A stretch of DNA of 9,074 bases. It comes from DATKEH01 sp035546355. GTDB lineage: Bacteria; Acidobacteriota; Thermoanaerobaculia; Multivoradales; JAIOJS01. Position 1 is the stretch's first letter; the number at the start of each line of letters is the position of its first letter. The stretch covers positions 1 through 9,074 of the forward strand of contig DATKEH010000442.1 of NCBI GenBank assembly GCA_035546355.1, read 5' to 3'. The notes under the pieces are model-generated. The model was given only the letters and a program-made list of their open reading frames with translations. It ran no database searches and was not told the origin of the DNA. Both the position numbers and the translations under genes were made by a program. Shown here one piece after another: positions 1 through 5,919 of this stretch.

Positions 1-285
1 CTCGACCTGCGCTCGGACATCGCCGGGCAGCACGTGCTCATCGTCGAGGACATCGTCGACACCGGCCACACGCTCGCCTACCTGCAGGGCCTCCTGGGGT
101 CCCGCCGCCCCGCGTCGCTCAAGTGCTGCGCCCTGTTGCGCAAGCCGGGCCGGCTCGAGGTGCCGGCGCCGGTGGACTACCTGGGATTCGACATCGGCGA
201 CGAGTGGGTGGTGGGCTACGGTCTCGACTACCGCGATCAGCACCGGACGCTGCCCTACGTGGGAGTGGTGGAGCCGCCGCGGTGA
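1..285 (+). CDS. hpt: Hypoxanthine (hypoxanthine-guanine) phosphoribosyltransferase, C-terminal part, 5' truncated by window edge
   Basis: This enzyme transfers phosphoribose from PRPP to hypoxanthine (and usually guanine), giving IMP (GMP) in purine salvage in the cytoplasm. Only the last 94 residues are visible; the frame is open from base 1, so the gene starts outside the window. Visible residues 12-25 form the type I PRPP-binding loop, VLIVEDIVDTGHTL. The E16-D17 pair binds ribose and D20 corresponds to the catalytic aspartate of the family. The C-terminal FDIGDEWVVGYGLDY segment (about residues 63-77) is the conserved purine-binding and metal-binding end of bacterial Hpt, and LPYVGVVEP is the usual tail. 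The stop TGA (283-285) overlaps the GTG start of the adenine deaminase gene, so the two are one translationally coupled salvage unit. Identification is confident; hypoxanthine versus guanine preference cannot be read from this part. Confidence 0.93.
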   Translation, partial: LDLRSDIAGQHVLIVEDIVDTGHTLAYLQGLLGSRRPASLKCCALLRKPGRLEVPAPVDYLGFDIGDEWVVGYGLDYRDQHRTLPYVGVVEPPR

Positions 286-2015
286 GCTCCGATGGCGAGC
301 TGCTGGCGGTGGCGCGGGGGGACGCCGCGGCCGAGCTGGTGCTGCGCGACGCGCGGGTGGTCAGTGTCACCAGCGGCGAGGTGCTCGCCGGTGACGTGGC
401 GGTCCACGGCGGCCGCATCGCTGGAATCGGCCGCTACCGGGGTTCCATGGAGCTCGACCTCGGCGGCTCCTACGTCGCGCCGGGCCTGGTCGACGCCCAC
501 CTGCACGTCGAGAGCGCCATGGTGCCGCCGGCGGAGCTGGCGCGGGCGGTGGTGCCCCGCGGCACCACCACGCTGATCGCCGATCCGCACGAGATCGGCA
601 ACGTTCTCGGCCTCGCCGGCATCCGCTTCATGCTCGCCGACGCGGTGCGGGCGCCGCTGTCGATGTTCGTGATGGCCCCCTCCTGCGTCCCCGCCAGCGG
701 CATGGCGACCAGCGGCGCCGAGCTGCACGCCGACGACCTGGCGTCGCTGCTCGCGGAGCCGATGGTGCTGGGGCTCGGCGAAGTGATGAGCTTTCAGGAG
801 GTCGTCCGCGGCGAGCCGGCAATGCTCGCCAAGCTGGCGGCCTTCGCCGGACGGCCGATCGACGGCCACGCTCCGGGGCTCGCCGGCGGCGAGCTGGCGG
901 CCTACGTGGCGGCGGGCATCGAGTCCGACCACGAGTGCACCACGGTGCAGGAGGCGCGCGACAGGCTGCGCCAGGGGATGTGGGTCTTCCTGCGCGAGGC
1001 GACCAACGCCCGCAACCTCGACGACCTGCTCCCCCTCGTCGACGCTCGCACCTGGCCGCGCCTGTGCCTGTGCACCGACGACCGCCAGCCGGCGCACCTG
1101 CTCGACGAAGGGCACCTCGACGCCATGGTGCGCCAGGCGATCGCCGGCGGCGTCGAGCCGCTGACGGCGCTGGCTATCGGCAGCTGGACCGCCTGCCAGC
1201 GCTTCGGGCTGCGCGACCGCGGAGCGGTGGCGCCCGGGTTGCGTGCCGACCTGGTGGTGTTCGACGACCTGCGGGCACCGCGTCCGCGCCTGGTGGTGCA
1301 GGGGGGGCGGCTGGTGGCCCGGGATGGCGTGCTGCTGCCCGCGGTCGAGGAGGCGCTGCGCGGCAGCGCGGCGCCGGCGGCTCACCAGGCCCTGCGCGGC
1401 TCGGTGCACGTCGACTGGGGGCGGGTCGACCTGCGGGTGCCGCTGGCTGGCCGGCGGGGGCGCGTGCTCGGCGTGGTGCCGAACCAGTTGATCACCGAGC
1501 ACCTGGTCGAAGAGCTGCCGCGGCGCGACGGCGCCGCGGTGGCCGATCCCGAGCGCGACCTGGCTCAGATGGCGGTCGTCGAGCGCCACGGCCGGGGGGG
1601 CACCGTCGGGCTCGGGTTCGTGCGCGGGCTGGGCCTGCGCCGCGGCGCCCTGGCCTCGACGGTGGCCCACGACCACCACAACCTGGTGGTGGCGGGCGCC
1701 GACCGCACCGCGATGGAGACCGCCGCCCGCCGCGCCGCGGCGCTCGGCGGCGGCCTCGTCGCCGCCGCCGGGGAGACGGTGCTGGCGGAGGTGCCGCTGC
1801 CGCTGGCCGGGCTGATGAGCGACCGGCCCATCGAGGAGGTGCGGGGCCAGCTCGACCGCGCGCTGGGCGCCGCCCGCGAGCTCGGCTCGCCGCTGGCTGA
1901 CCCGTTCATGGCGCTGAGCTTCCTCGCCCTCGAGGTGATCCCCAGGCTCAAGCTCACCGACAGGGGGCTGGTGGACGTCGAGCGCTTCGAGCTGGTCCCC
2001 CTGTGGGTGGATTGA
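282..2015 (+). CDS. ade: Adenine deaminase (amidohydrolase superfamily)
   Basis: This enzyme hydrolyses adenine to hypoxanthine and ammonia. The protein is 577 residues, the normal size for bacterial Ade. The N-terminus (SSDGELLAVARGDAAAELVL) is typical of the family. Metal-centre motifs appear in order: HLH within DAHLHVES (71-78), DPHEIGNV (101-108), DGHAPG (194-199), SDHE (215-218) and TDDR (265-268). The C-terminal Ade domain (about 400-577) includes TVAHDHHNLVVAG (460-472) and ends LVPLWVD. I chose GTG at 282 because it overlaps the hpt stop as GTGA and a GGTGGAG ribosome binding site (267-273) sits 8 nt upstream. The same frame is open further upstream, but that part lies inside hpt and has no family similarity. 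Its product is the substrate of the preceding Hpt, so the pair routes adenine to IMP without needing adenine phosphoribosyltransferase. I see no missing catalytic residue. Confidence 0.95.
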   Translation: MSSDGELLAVARGDAAAELVLRDARVVSVTSGEVLAGDVAVHGGRIAGIGRYRGSMELDLGGSYVAPGLVDAHLHVESAMVPPAELARAVVPRGTTTLIADPHEIGNVLGLAGIRFMLADAVRAPLSMFVMAPSCVPASGMATSGAELHADDLASLLAEPMVLGLGEVMSFQEVVRGEPAMLAKLAAFAGRPIDGHAPGLAGGELAAYVAAGIESDHECTTVQEARDRLRQGMWVFLREATNARNLDDLLPLVDARTWPRLCLCTDDRQPAHLLDEGHLDAMVRQAIAGGVEPLTALAIGSWTACQRFGLRDRGAVAPGLRADLVVFDDLRAPRPRLVVQGGRLVARDGVLLPAVEEALRGSAAPAAHQALRGSVHVDWGRVDLRVPLAGRRGRVLGVVPNQLITEHLVEELPRRDGAAVADPERDLAQMAVVERHGRGGTVGLGFVRGLGLRRGALASTVAHDHHNLVVAGADRTAMETAARRAAALGGGLVAAAGETVLAEVPLPLAGLMSDRPIEEVRGQLDRALGAARELGSPLADPFMALSFLALEVIPRLKLTDRGLVDVERFELVPLWVD

Positions 2016-2027
2016 AGCCGCCCCCTC

Positions 2028-3482
2028 CTATACCGTGCGCGAGAACGCCGGCACCTCCACGCCCTGCAGATACTGATCGAACTCCATCGCCACGTTGCGC
2101 ACCAGCAGCCTGCCGAGCGGGGTGACTTCCAGCCGGTCGGGCTCGACCCGCACCAGCCCGTCGTCGGCCAGCGGCGCCAGTCGCGCCATCTCGGCCGCGA
2201 AGTGGCGATCGAAGTCGATGCCGTGGGCCTCCTCGATCCCCCGCTTGTCGACGCGGAAGTGGCACATCAGGCGCAGGATCACGTCGCGCCGCAGCTCGTC
2301 CTCGGCGCTGAGCGCCAGGCCTCGCGCGGTGGCGAAGATGCCGCGGTCGAGCGCCTCCTGGTAGGCGGGAACGGACTTGAGGTTCTGCGCGTAGCCGCCC
2401 CCCACCTGGCCGATGGCGGAGCTGCCGAAACCGACCAGCTCGGTGCCGCCCCAGGTGGAGTACCCCTGGAAGTTGCGGGTCAGGGTGCGGTCGCGCAGCG
2501 CCAGCGCCAGCGGGTCCTGGGGACGGGCGAAGTGATCCATGCCGATGAACACGTAGCCGCCGGCGGTGATGACCGCGATGACCTCCTCCAGGAGGGTCAG
2601 CTTGACCTCGGGTGTGGGCAGGTGCGCCGGGTCGATGACCCCCTGGTGGGGGAGCATCTGCGGCAGGTAGGCGAAGTTGAACACCGCCAGCCGGTCGGGC
2701 CCCAGCGCCAGCACATCGCGCACCGTGGCGGCGAAGCTCTGCGGCGTCTGGTGGGGCAGACCGTAGATCAGGTCGACGTTGACGCTGCCGATGCCGCGTC
2801 GCCGCGCCTCGGCGATCACCCTCTCGGTGACCTCCAGCGGCTGCCAGCGATTCACCGCCGCCTGCACCCGGGGGTCCAGGTCCTGCACGCCCAGGCTGAG
2901 GCGATTGACGCCGATCGCCGCCAGCGCGTCGAGCTGTTCGCTGGTGCAGCGGCGGGGATCGATCTCGACGCCGAGCTCGAGCTCGGGGGAGAGGACGAAG
3001 TCGCGGCGGATCGCCTGGCCCAGGGCGAGGATGTCCTCGGGCAGCAGGAAGGTCGGGGTGCCGCCTCCCCAGTGGACCTGCACCACCGGCCGCCCGTCGC
3101 CGCACAGCCGCTCGGACACCCGCGCCATCTCCTCGTGCAGCGAGGCGAGGTAGCGCGTCCCCCGCTCCTTGTCGCGGGAGATGGTGACGTTGCAGCCGCA
3201 GAAGAAGCAGCGCGTCTCGCAGAAGGGGACGTGGACGTACAGCGACAGCGGCGCCGGACGCGAAGCGCTCCTCTCCAGCAGGCGCGAGTACTGCTCGGGG
3301 CCGAAGTCGTCGCGGAAGCTCGGCGCCGTCGGGTAGGAGGTGTAGCGCGGGCCGGGCCGGTCGTACTTGCGGATCAGCTCGCGGGCGAACGGCGGGGGCG
3401 TCCACAGGTCGGCGGCGCCGCCATCCGCCGCCGTTGGGGAGGATGTAGCCGCGGGTTCTGTGGTGGCCATCGCTTGGGGCAT
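2028..3482 (-). CDS. hemN: Oxygen-independent coproporphyrinogen III oxidase (radical SAM)
   Basis: This enzyme decarboxylates coproporphyrinogen III to protoporphyrinogen IX without oxygen, a cytoplasmic step of haem synthesis under low oxygen. The 484-residue protein has the HemN signature YTSYPTA (47-53) and YVHVPFC (82-88), then the radical SAM cluster C88-X3-C92-X2-C95 with the fourth HemN cysteine at C97. The SAM-binding glycine motif GGGTPT is at 139-144. The RNVAMEFDQYL end (462-472) matches true HemN rather than the shorter HemW paralogue. ATG at 3482 is preferred because GGGAGA lies about 7 nt upstream on the coding strand; an ATG four codons later and a longer open frame (to 3545) are alternatives. 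The first 25 or so residues are low-complexity Ala/Thr/Pro. The gene follows two Crp/Fnr regulators on the same strand, fitting control by oxygen or nitric oxide. Its 3' end converges on ade with a 12-bp gap and no visible terminator. Confidence 0.95.
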   Translation of the reverse strand: MPQAMATTEPAATSSPTAADGGAADLWTPPPFARELIRKYDRPGPRYTSYPTAPSFRDDFGPEQYSRLLERSASRPAPLSLYVHVPFCETRCFFCGCNVTISRDKERGTRYLASLHEEMARVSERLCGDGRPVVQVHWGGGTPTFLLPEDILALGQAIRRDFVLSPELELGVEIDPRRCTSEQLDALAAIGVNRLSLGVQDLDPRVQAAVNRWQPLEVTERVIAEARRRGIGSVNVDLIYGLPHQTPQSFAATVRDVLALGPDRLAVFNFAYLPQMLPHQGVIDPAHLPTPEVKLTLLEEVIAVITAGGYVFIGMDHFARPQDPLALALRDRTLTRNFQGYSTWGGTELVGFGSSAIGQVGGGYAQNLKSVPAYQEALDRGIFATARGLALSAEDELRRDVILRLMCHFRVDKRGIEEAHGIDFDRHFAAEMARLAPLADDGLVRVEPDRLEVTPLGRLLVRNVAMEFDQYLQGVEVPAFSRTV

Positions 3483-3491
3483 CGGTGGGTC

Positions 3492-3510
3492 TCCCGGAGT
3501 GCTGCCGGGA
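3492..3510 (-). promoter_or_regulatory. Candidate hairpin overlapping the hemN ribosome binding site
   Basis: A perfect inverted repeat, TCCCGG-N7-CCGGGA, ends 9 nt before the hemN start codon. On the hemN (minus) strand the downstream arm CCGGGA contains most of the Shine-Dalgarno GGGAGA, so folding would partly hide it. The repeat is seen directly; a regulatory role is inference, because short GC-rich repeats arise often by chance in this composition. Confidence 0.35.
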
Positions 3511-3542
3511 AACACTCTCGCGCCAGCGCCCGCACCCCACAA

Positions 3543-3556
3543 CACCCGCCAGGGTG
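3543..3556 (-). terminator. Weak hairpin between the second Crp/Fnr gene and hemN
   Basis: CACCC-GCCA-GGGTG is a perfect 5-bp inverted repeat in the 100-nt gap (3483-3582) between the regulator stop and hemN. On the minus strand it is followed by TTGT rather than a real T-tract, so at most it is a weak attenuator. The same gap also contains the run CCCCCGGGGG at 3568-3577. I see no convincing promoter for hemN in the gap, so hemN may depend on read-through from the regulator genes. Confidence 0.22.
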
Positions 3557-3582
3557 GGCGCCGCCGCCCCCCGGGGGTGGGG

Positions 3583-4284
3583 CTAGCGGGCCGGCAGCTC
3601 CTCCGACGCCAGCGCCTCCAGAGCCCCGCGGTCGCGGATCACCACCCGCTCCCGCGAGCTGGCCAGGATCCCCTGCTTCTCCCACCCCGCCAGCGTGCGG
3701 CTGGCGGTGTACAGGGTGGTGCCGGTGAGCTCGGCGAGGTCCTGGCGGCCGAGCCGCATCTCCAGCACCAGCCCCTCGTCGCTCTCCCGGCCCGCCTGCC
3801 GCGTCAGCCGCAGCAGGGCCCGCGCCAGCCGCTGCGGCACCGGCAGGCTGGCCAGCTCGCGGTAGCGCTCCTGCAGGTCCTGCATCCGCGCCGACACCGT
3901 GCGCATCGCCTCGAAGGCGACAGCGGGGTAGCGCTGCATCACCTCGCGGAGGACCTCGCGGCTCCACACCAGGACGTCGCTCTGCTCCACCGCCTCGGCG
4001 GTCACCGGGTAGCGGGTGGTCTGCATCCCCGCCACCACCGCGAAGACCTGGCCGGGGACGATGAAGGAGACGATGACCTGCTCGCCGTCGGGGTTGAGCT
4101 TGCTCAGCCGCAACTGGCCGGAGGCGAGCAGGTAGGCGGCGTTGGCGTCATCCCCCTGGTGGAAGAGGATTTCCCGCCGCTCGAGGCGGCGGCGCACGGT
4201 GCGGCGCGCCAGCTGCTGGCGCTCCGGCTCGGGAAGGTCGCGAAAGAGGGGGCTGGCCTGGACGAGGGTGAGCGTGTCGGCCAC
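3583..4284 (-). CDS. Crp/Fnr-family transcriptional regulator, NnrR-like recognition helix
   Basis: This is a DNA-binding regulator of 233 residues, the usual Crp/Fnr length. An N-terminal cyclic-nucleotide-type beta-roll (about 15-120, with FHQGDDANAAYLLASGQLRL at 41-60) is followed by a dimerisation helix (about 120-148). A winged helix-turn-helix lies at about 175-225, within it RQDLAELTGTTLYTASRTL (180-198). The recognition helix carries Y-T-A-S-R where FNR has E-T-I-S-R, resembling the H-T-V-S-R type of NnrR regulators. There are no cysteines at all, so an FNR-type iron-sulfur cluster is excluded; haem or another ligand is possible. GTG at 4284 is chosen because GGGAG lies 5 nt upstream. 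GTG at 4290, overlapping the previous stop as GTGA, is the alternative. It sits immediately downstream of a paralogue, upstream of hemN, and near a divergent ric gene, which suggests an NO or anaerobic response role. The ligand is unknown. Confidence 0.9.
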   Translation of the reverse strand: MADTLTLVQASPLFRDLPEPERQQLARRTVRRRLERREILFHQGDDANAAYLLASGQLRLSKLNPDGEQVIVSFIVPGQVFAVVAGMQTTRYPVTAEAVEQSDVLVWSREVLREVMQRYPAVAFEAMRTVSARMQDLQERYRELASLPVPQRLARALLRLTRQAGRESDEGLVLEMRLGRQDLAELTGTTLYTASRTLAGWEKQGILASSRERVVIRDRGALEALASEELPAR

Positions 4285-4286
4285 GC

Positions 4287-4976
4287 TCACTCCCAGGAGA
4301 GTTTCTCGAGCGCCCGCCGGTCGGTGAGCAGGAATCCGTCGCGGCGGGTCTCGATCACCCCGTCCTTGCCCCAGCGGCTCATCACCCGGATGGCGGTCTC
4401 GATGGTGGTGCCGGTGAGGTCCGCCAGCTCCTGGCGCGACAGGGGGAGTGGGATCAGCTCCCCCTGCTCGCCCCGCTGCCCCATGGTCTCCGCGAGCTTG
4501 AGGAAGAGCTGCGCGAAGCGGGTCTCGACGCGCGAGCAGCTGGCCTCGACCAGGCAGTTCTTGCACTCCATCAGATGGCGAGTGAGGGCCGGCAGCACCT
4601 CGGGGACGAGCTGGGGTTGGCGCGTGAACAGGTCGTAGAGGTCGCGGCGCCGCACCTCGAGGCACTCCGACGGCACCATCGCCTGCATCGACGAGCCGCA
4701 GACCTCGCCGCCCAGCGCGTTGGCGATGCCGAAGACGTCGCCGGGCCCGAACAGCGCGAGGATCAGGTTCTTGCCCGCCGGGGTCAGGCGGCTCATCTTC
4801 ACCTGGCCGGCCAGCACCAGGTAGAAGGCGTCCGAGCCCTCCCCCTCCACCAGCAGCGTGACGCCGCTGTCGAAACGGCGGCGGCGGCCGATGCTCGACA
4901 GCGCCTCGCGCGCCGTCGGCGACAGCCGTCCTTCAGCGGCGGTCGCATGGGGCGAAGGCTGCATGATCGCGATCAT
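4287..4976 (-). CDS. Crp/Fnr-family transcriptional regulator with a CX2CX5C motif in the dimerisation helix
   Basis: This is a regulator of 229 residues. The beta-roll spans about 25-120 (VEGEGSDAFYLVLAGQVKMSRL at 43-64, FGPGDVFG at 76-83), the dimerisation helix about 122-165, and the winged helix-turn-helix about 178-225. The recognition segment is GTTIETAIRVMSRW (189-202): E193 and R197 align with FNR E209 and R213, but FNR S212 is replaced by isoleucine. Five cysteines are present: C93 and C105 in the beta-roll, and C138, C141, C147 (ECKNCLVEASC). The latter spacing equals that of the FNR N-terminal cluster ligands, although here it lies in the dimerisation helix. ATG at 4976 follows GAGG with 4 nt spacing; ATG at 4964 has no site. 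The first 14 bases of the coding region form a perfect palindrome. It is probably co-transcribed with the next regulator, 2 nt away. The sensed signal (redox, NO or other) is inferred, not shown. Confidence 0.9.
   Translation of the reverse strand: MIAIMQPSPHATAAEGRLSPTAREALSSIGRRRRFDSGVTLLVEGEGSDAFYLVLAGQVKMSRLTPAGKNLILALFGPGDVFGIANALGGEVCGSSMQAMVPSECLEVRRRDLYDLFTRQPQLVPEVLPALTRHLMECKNCLVEASCSRVETRFAQLFLKLAETMGQRGEQGELIPLPLSRQELADLTGTTIETAIRVMSRWGKDGVIETRRDGFLLTDRRALEKLSWE
4963..4976. promoter_or_regulatory. FNR-like palindrome at the start codon of the first Crp/Fnr gene
   Basis: ATGATCGCGATCAT is a perfect 14-bp palindrome. It has the 5-4-5 layout of FNR/DNR sites (TTGAT-N4-ATCAA) with the TGAT...ATCA core intact and only the outermost base changed in each half. 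It covers the start codon and next codons of the minus-strand regulator gene and lies about 100 bp upstream of the predicted ric transcription start. Binding here could repress the regulator's own operon. The palindrome is seen; the binding protein is inferred. The coding sequence Met-Ile-Ala-Ile happens to use exactly these bases, so chance cannot be ruled out. Confidence 0.5.
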
Positions 4977-5021
4977 CTTACCTCGTGGGCGCAGCGGCGA
5001 CCGGAGAATTCCCGGCGCTGC

Positions 5022-5035
5022 TTGCGGCAGCGCAA
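5022..5035. promoter_or_regulatory. Crp/Fnr-type operator upstream of ric (TTGCG-N4-CGCAA)
   Basis: TTGCG-GCAG-CGCAA is a perfect palindrome, extended to 6-bp arms by the flanking C5021 and G5036. It has the 5-4-5 half-site architecture of FNR-family operators. From memory, NnrR-controlled promoters in Rhodobacter carry TTGCG-N4-CRCAA-type sites. Its centre (5028.5) is exactly 29.5 bp upstream of the first base of the TACAGT hexamer, which places it at -41.5 relative to a start near 5070, the class II activator position. It also lies upstream of the divergent regulator genes, but I find no matching -10 for that direction. Confidence 0.6.
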
Positions 5036-5057
5036 GGACGCGGCGTCGGCGGGGCCT

Positions 5058-5063
5058 TACAGT
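5058..5063 (+). promoter_or_regulatory. Predicted -10 element of the ric promoter
   Basis: TACAGT matches the sigma-70 -10 consensus at 4 of 6 positions, including the two most conserved (A at position 2 and T at position 6). No -35 hexamer is recognisable, as expected for a promoter that depends on an activator bound at -41.5. The predicted start is about 5070, giving a leader of roughly 34 nt that contains the AGGAG ribosome binding site at 5091-5095, 8 nt before the ric ATG. Confidence 0.45.
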
Positions 5064-5103
5064 GAGCGTCGAGACGGCCCATCCAACCACAGGAGACCAC
5101 GCC

Positions 5104-5814
5104 ATGGACATCCGCCCCGACACCCTGATTGCCGACGTCGCCCGCCAGCACCCGTCGACCGTGAAGGTCTTCCAGCGCCTGGGCATCGACTTCTGCTGCG
5201 GCGGCCGGCGCCCGTTGGAGGAGGCCTGCCGCGAGCATGGCCTCGACTACGGCGTGGTGGCCACCGAGCTCGAGGTGGCGCGCCAGCGCCCCGCCGCGGG
5301 AGACGACTGGGATCAGCGGCCGCTGGCCGAGCTGACCCGGCACATCGTGCAGCGCTACCACGAGGCGGTGCGGCGCGACGGACCGCTGCTCGGCGAGCTC
5401 GCCGCCAAGGTGGCGAGCCGCCACGGCGACCGCCACCCCGAGCTGCGGGAGGTCGAGACGCTCTTCCGGCAGGTGCAGCAGGAGATGCGGACGCACATGG
5501 CCAAGGAGGAGCGGGTACTGTTTCCGCTCATCGAGCGGCTGGAGACGAGCGGCGCGGCCCTGTCGGACTTCCTCGGCAGCCTCGACGGCCCGATCGCCGC
5601 CATGGAGGACGACCACGACGAGGTGGCGCGCCTGTTCGCCCGCATCCGGGCGCTGACCAGCGGCTTCCTGCCGCCGCCGGACTCCTGCAACAGCTTCCGC
5701 GGCCTCTATCAGGGGCTCGCCGACCTCGAGGCCGATACCCACCATCACATCCATCTCGAGAACAACGTGCTCTTCCCGCGGGCCCAGGAGATGGCGGAGC
5801 GGGCCGCCAGCTGA
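5104..5814 (+). CDS. ric: Iron-sulfur cluster repair di-iron protein (RIC / YtfE / ScdA / DnrN family)
   Basis: This is a cytoplasmic hemerythrin-like di-iron protein of 236 residues (family about 220-225) that restores iron-sulfur clusters damaged by nitric oxide or oxidative stress. An N-terminal ScdA_N domain (about 3-55) contains GIDFCCGG (27-34) with the paired cysteines C31-C32. The hemerythrin-like domain (about 75-230) supplies candidate di-iron ligands: H80 or H86, H131 and E135 (HMAKE), H171 (EDDHDEV), and H215 and E219 (HIHLE). These match the H, HxxxE, H, HxxxE order of the family. ATG at 5104 follows AGGAG with 8-nt spacing; upstream in-frame sequence lies in the control region and antisense to the regulator. 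It is divergent from two Crp/Fnr genes and hemN, and a palindromic operator sits at activator distance from a likely -10. NO-inducible expression is therefore plausible. Confidence 0.95.
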   Translation: MDIRPDTLIADVARQHPSTVKVFQRLGIDFCCGGRRPLEEACREHGLDYGVVATELEVARQRPAAGDDWDQRPLAELTRHIVQRYHEAVRRDGPLLGELAAKVASRHGDRHPELREVETLFRQVQQEMRTHMAKEERVLFPLIERLETSGAALSDFLGSLDGPIAAMEDDHDEVARLFARIRALTSGFLPPPDSCNSFRGLYQGLADLEADTHHHIHLENNVLFPRAQEMAERAAS

Positions 5815-5919
5815 GGGAGCCGCGAGGAGCCGGTGGCGGTTGGTACGGTTCTGGCTTGCGGAACCCGCACGGTGAGGCCCGCCATTTCGGTGCGCTGAAT
5901 CCGCAACCAGGAGGTGGCC

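Noticed and set aside
255..1679. Long open frame on the minus strand (474 codons) opposite ade
   Set aside because: It lies wholly antisense to a well-supported adenine deaminase, is rich in His/Arg/Gln/Ala and shows no family motif; long antisense frames are expected at this GC content.
2202..3728. Long open frame on the plus strand (508 codons) opposite hemN
   Set aside because: It is the complement of the hemN coding sequence, with low-complexity composition and no recognisable domain.
5001..5015. Near-palindrome around GAATTC in the divergent control region
   Set aside because: It is imperfect and matches no half-site layout of the nearby regulators; it is probably just the AT-richer centre of the region.
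5857..5869. TGCGG-AAC-CCGCA repeat between ric and the LysM gene, considered as a second TTGCG-type operator
   Set aside because: The half-site spacing does not fit the 5-4-5 layout (TTGCG is not followed by CGCAA at N4), and no -10 element lies at the proper distance.
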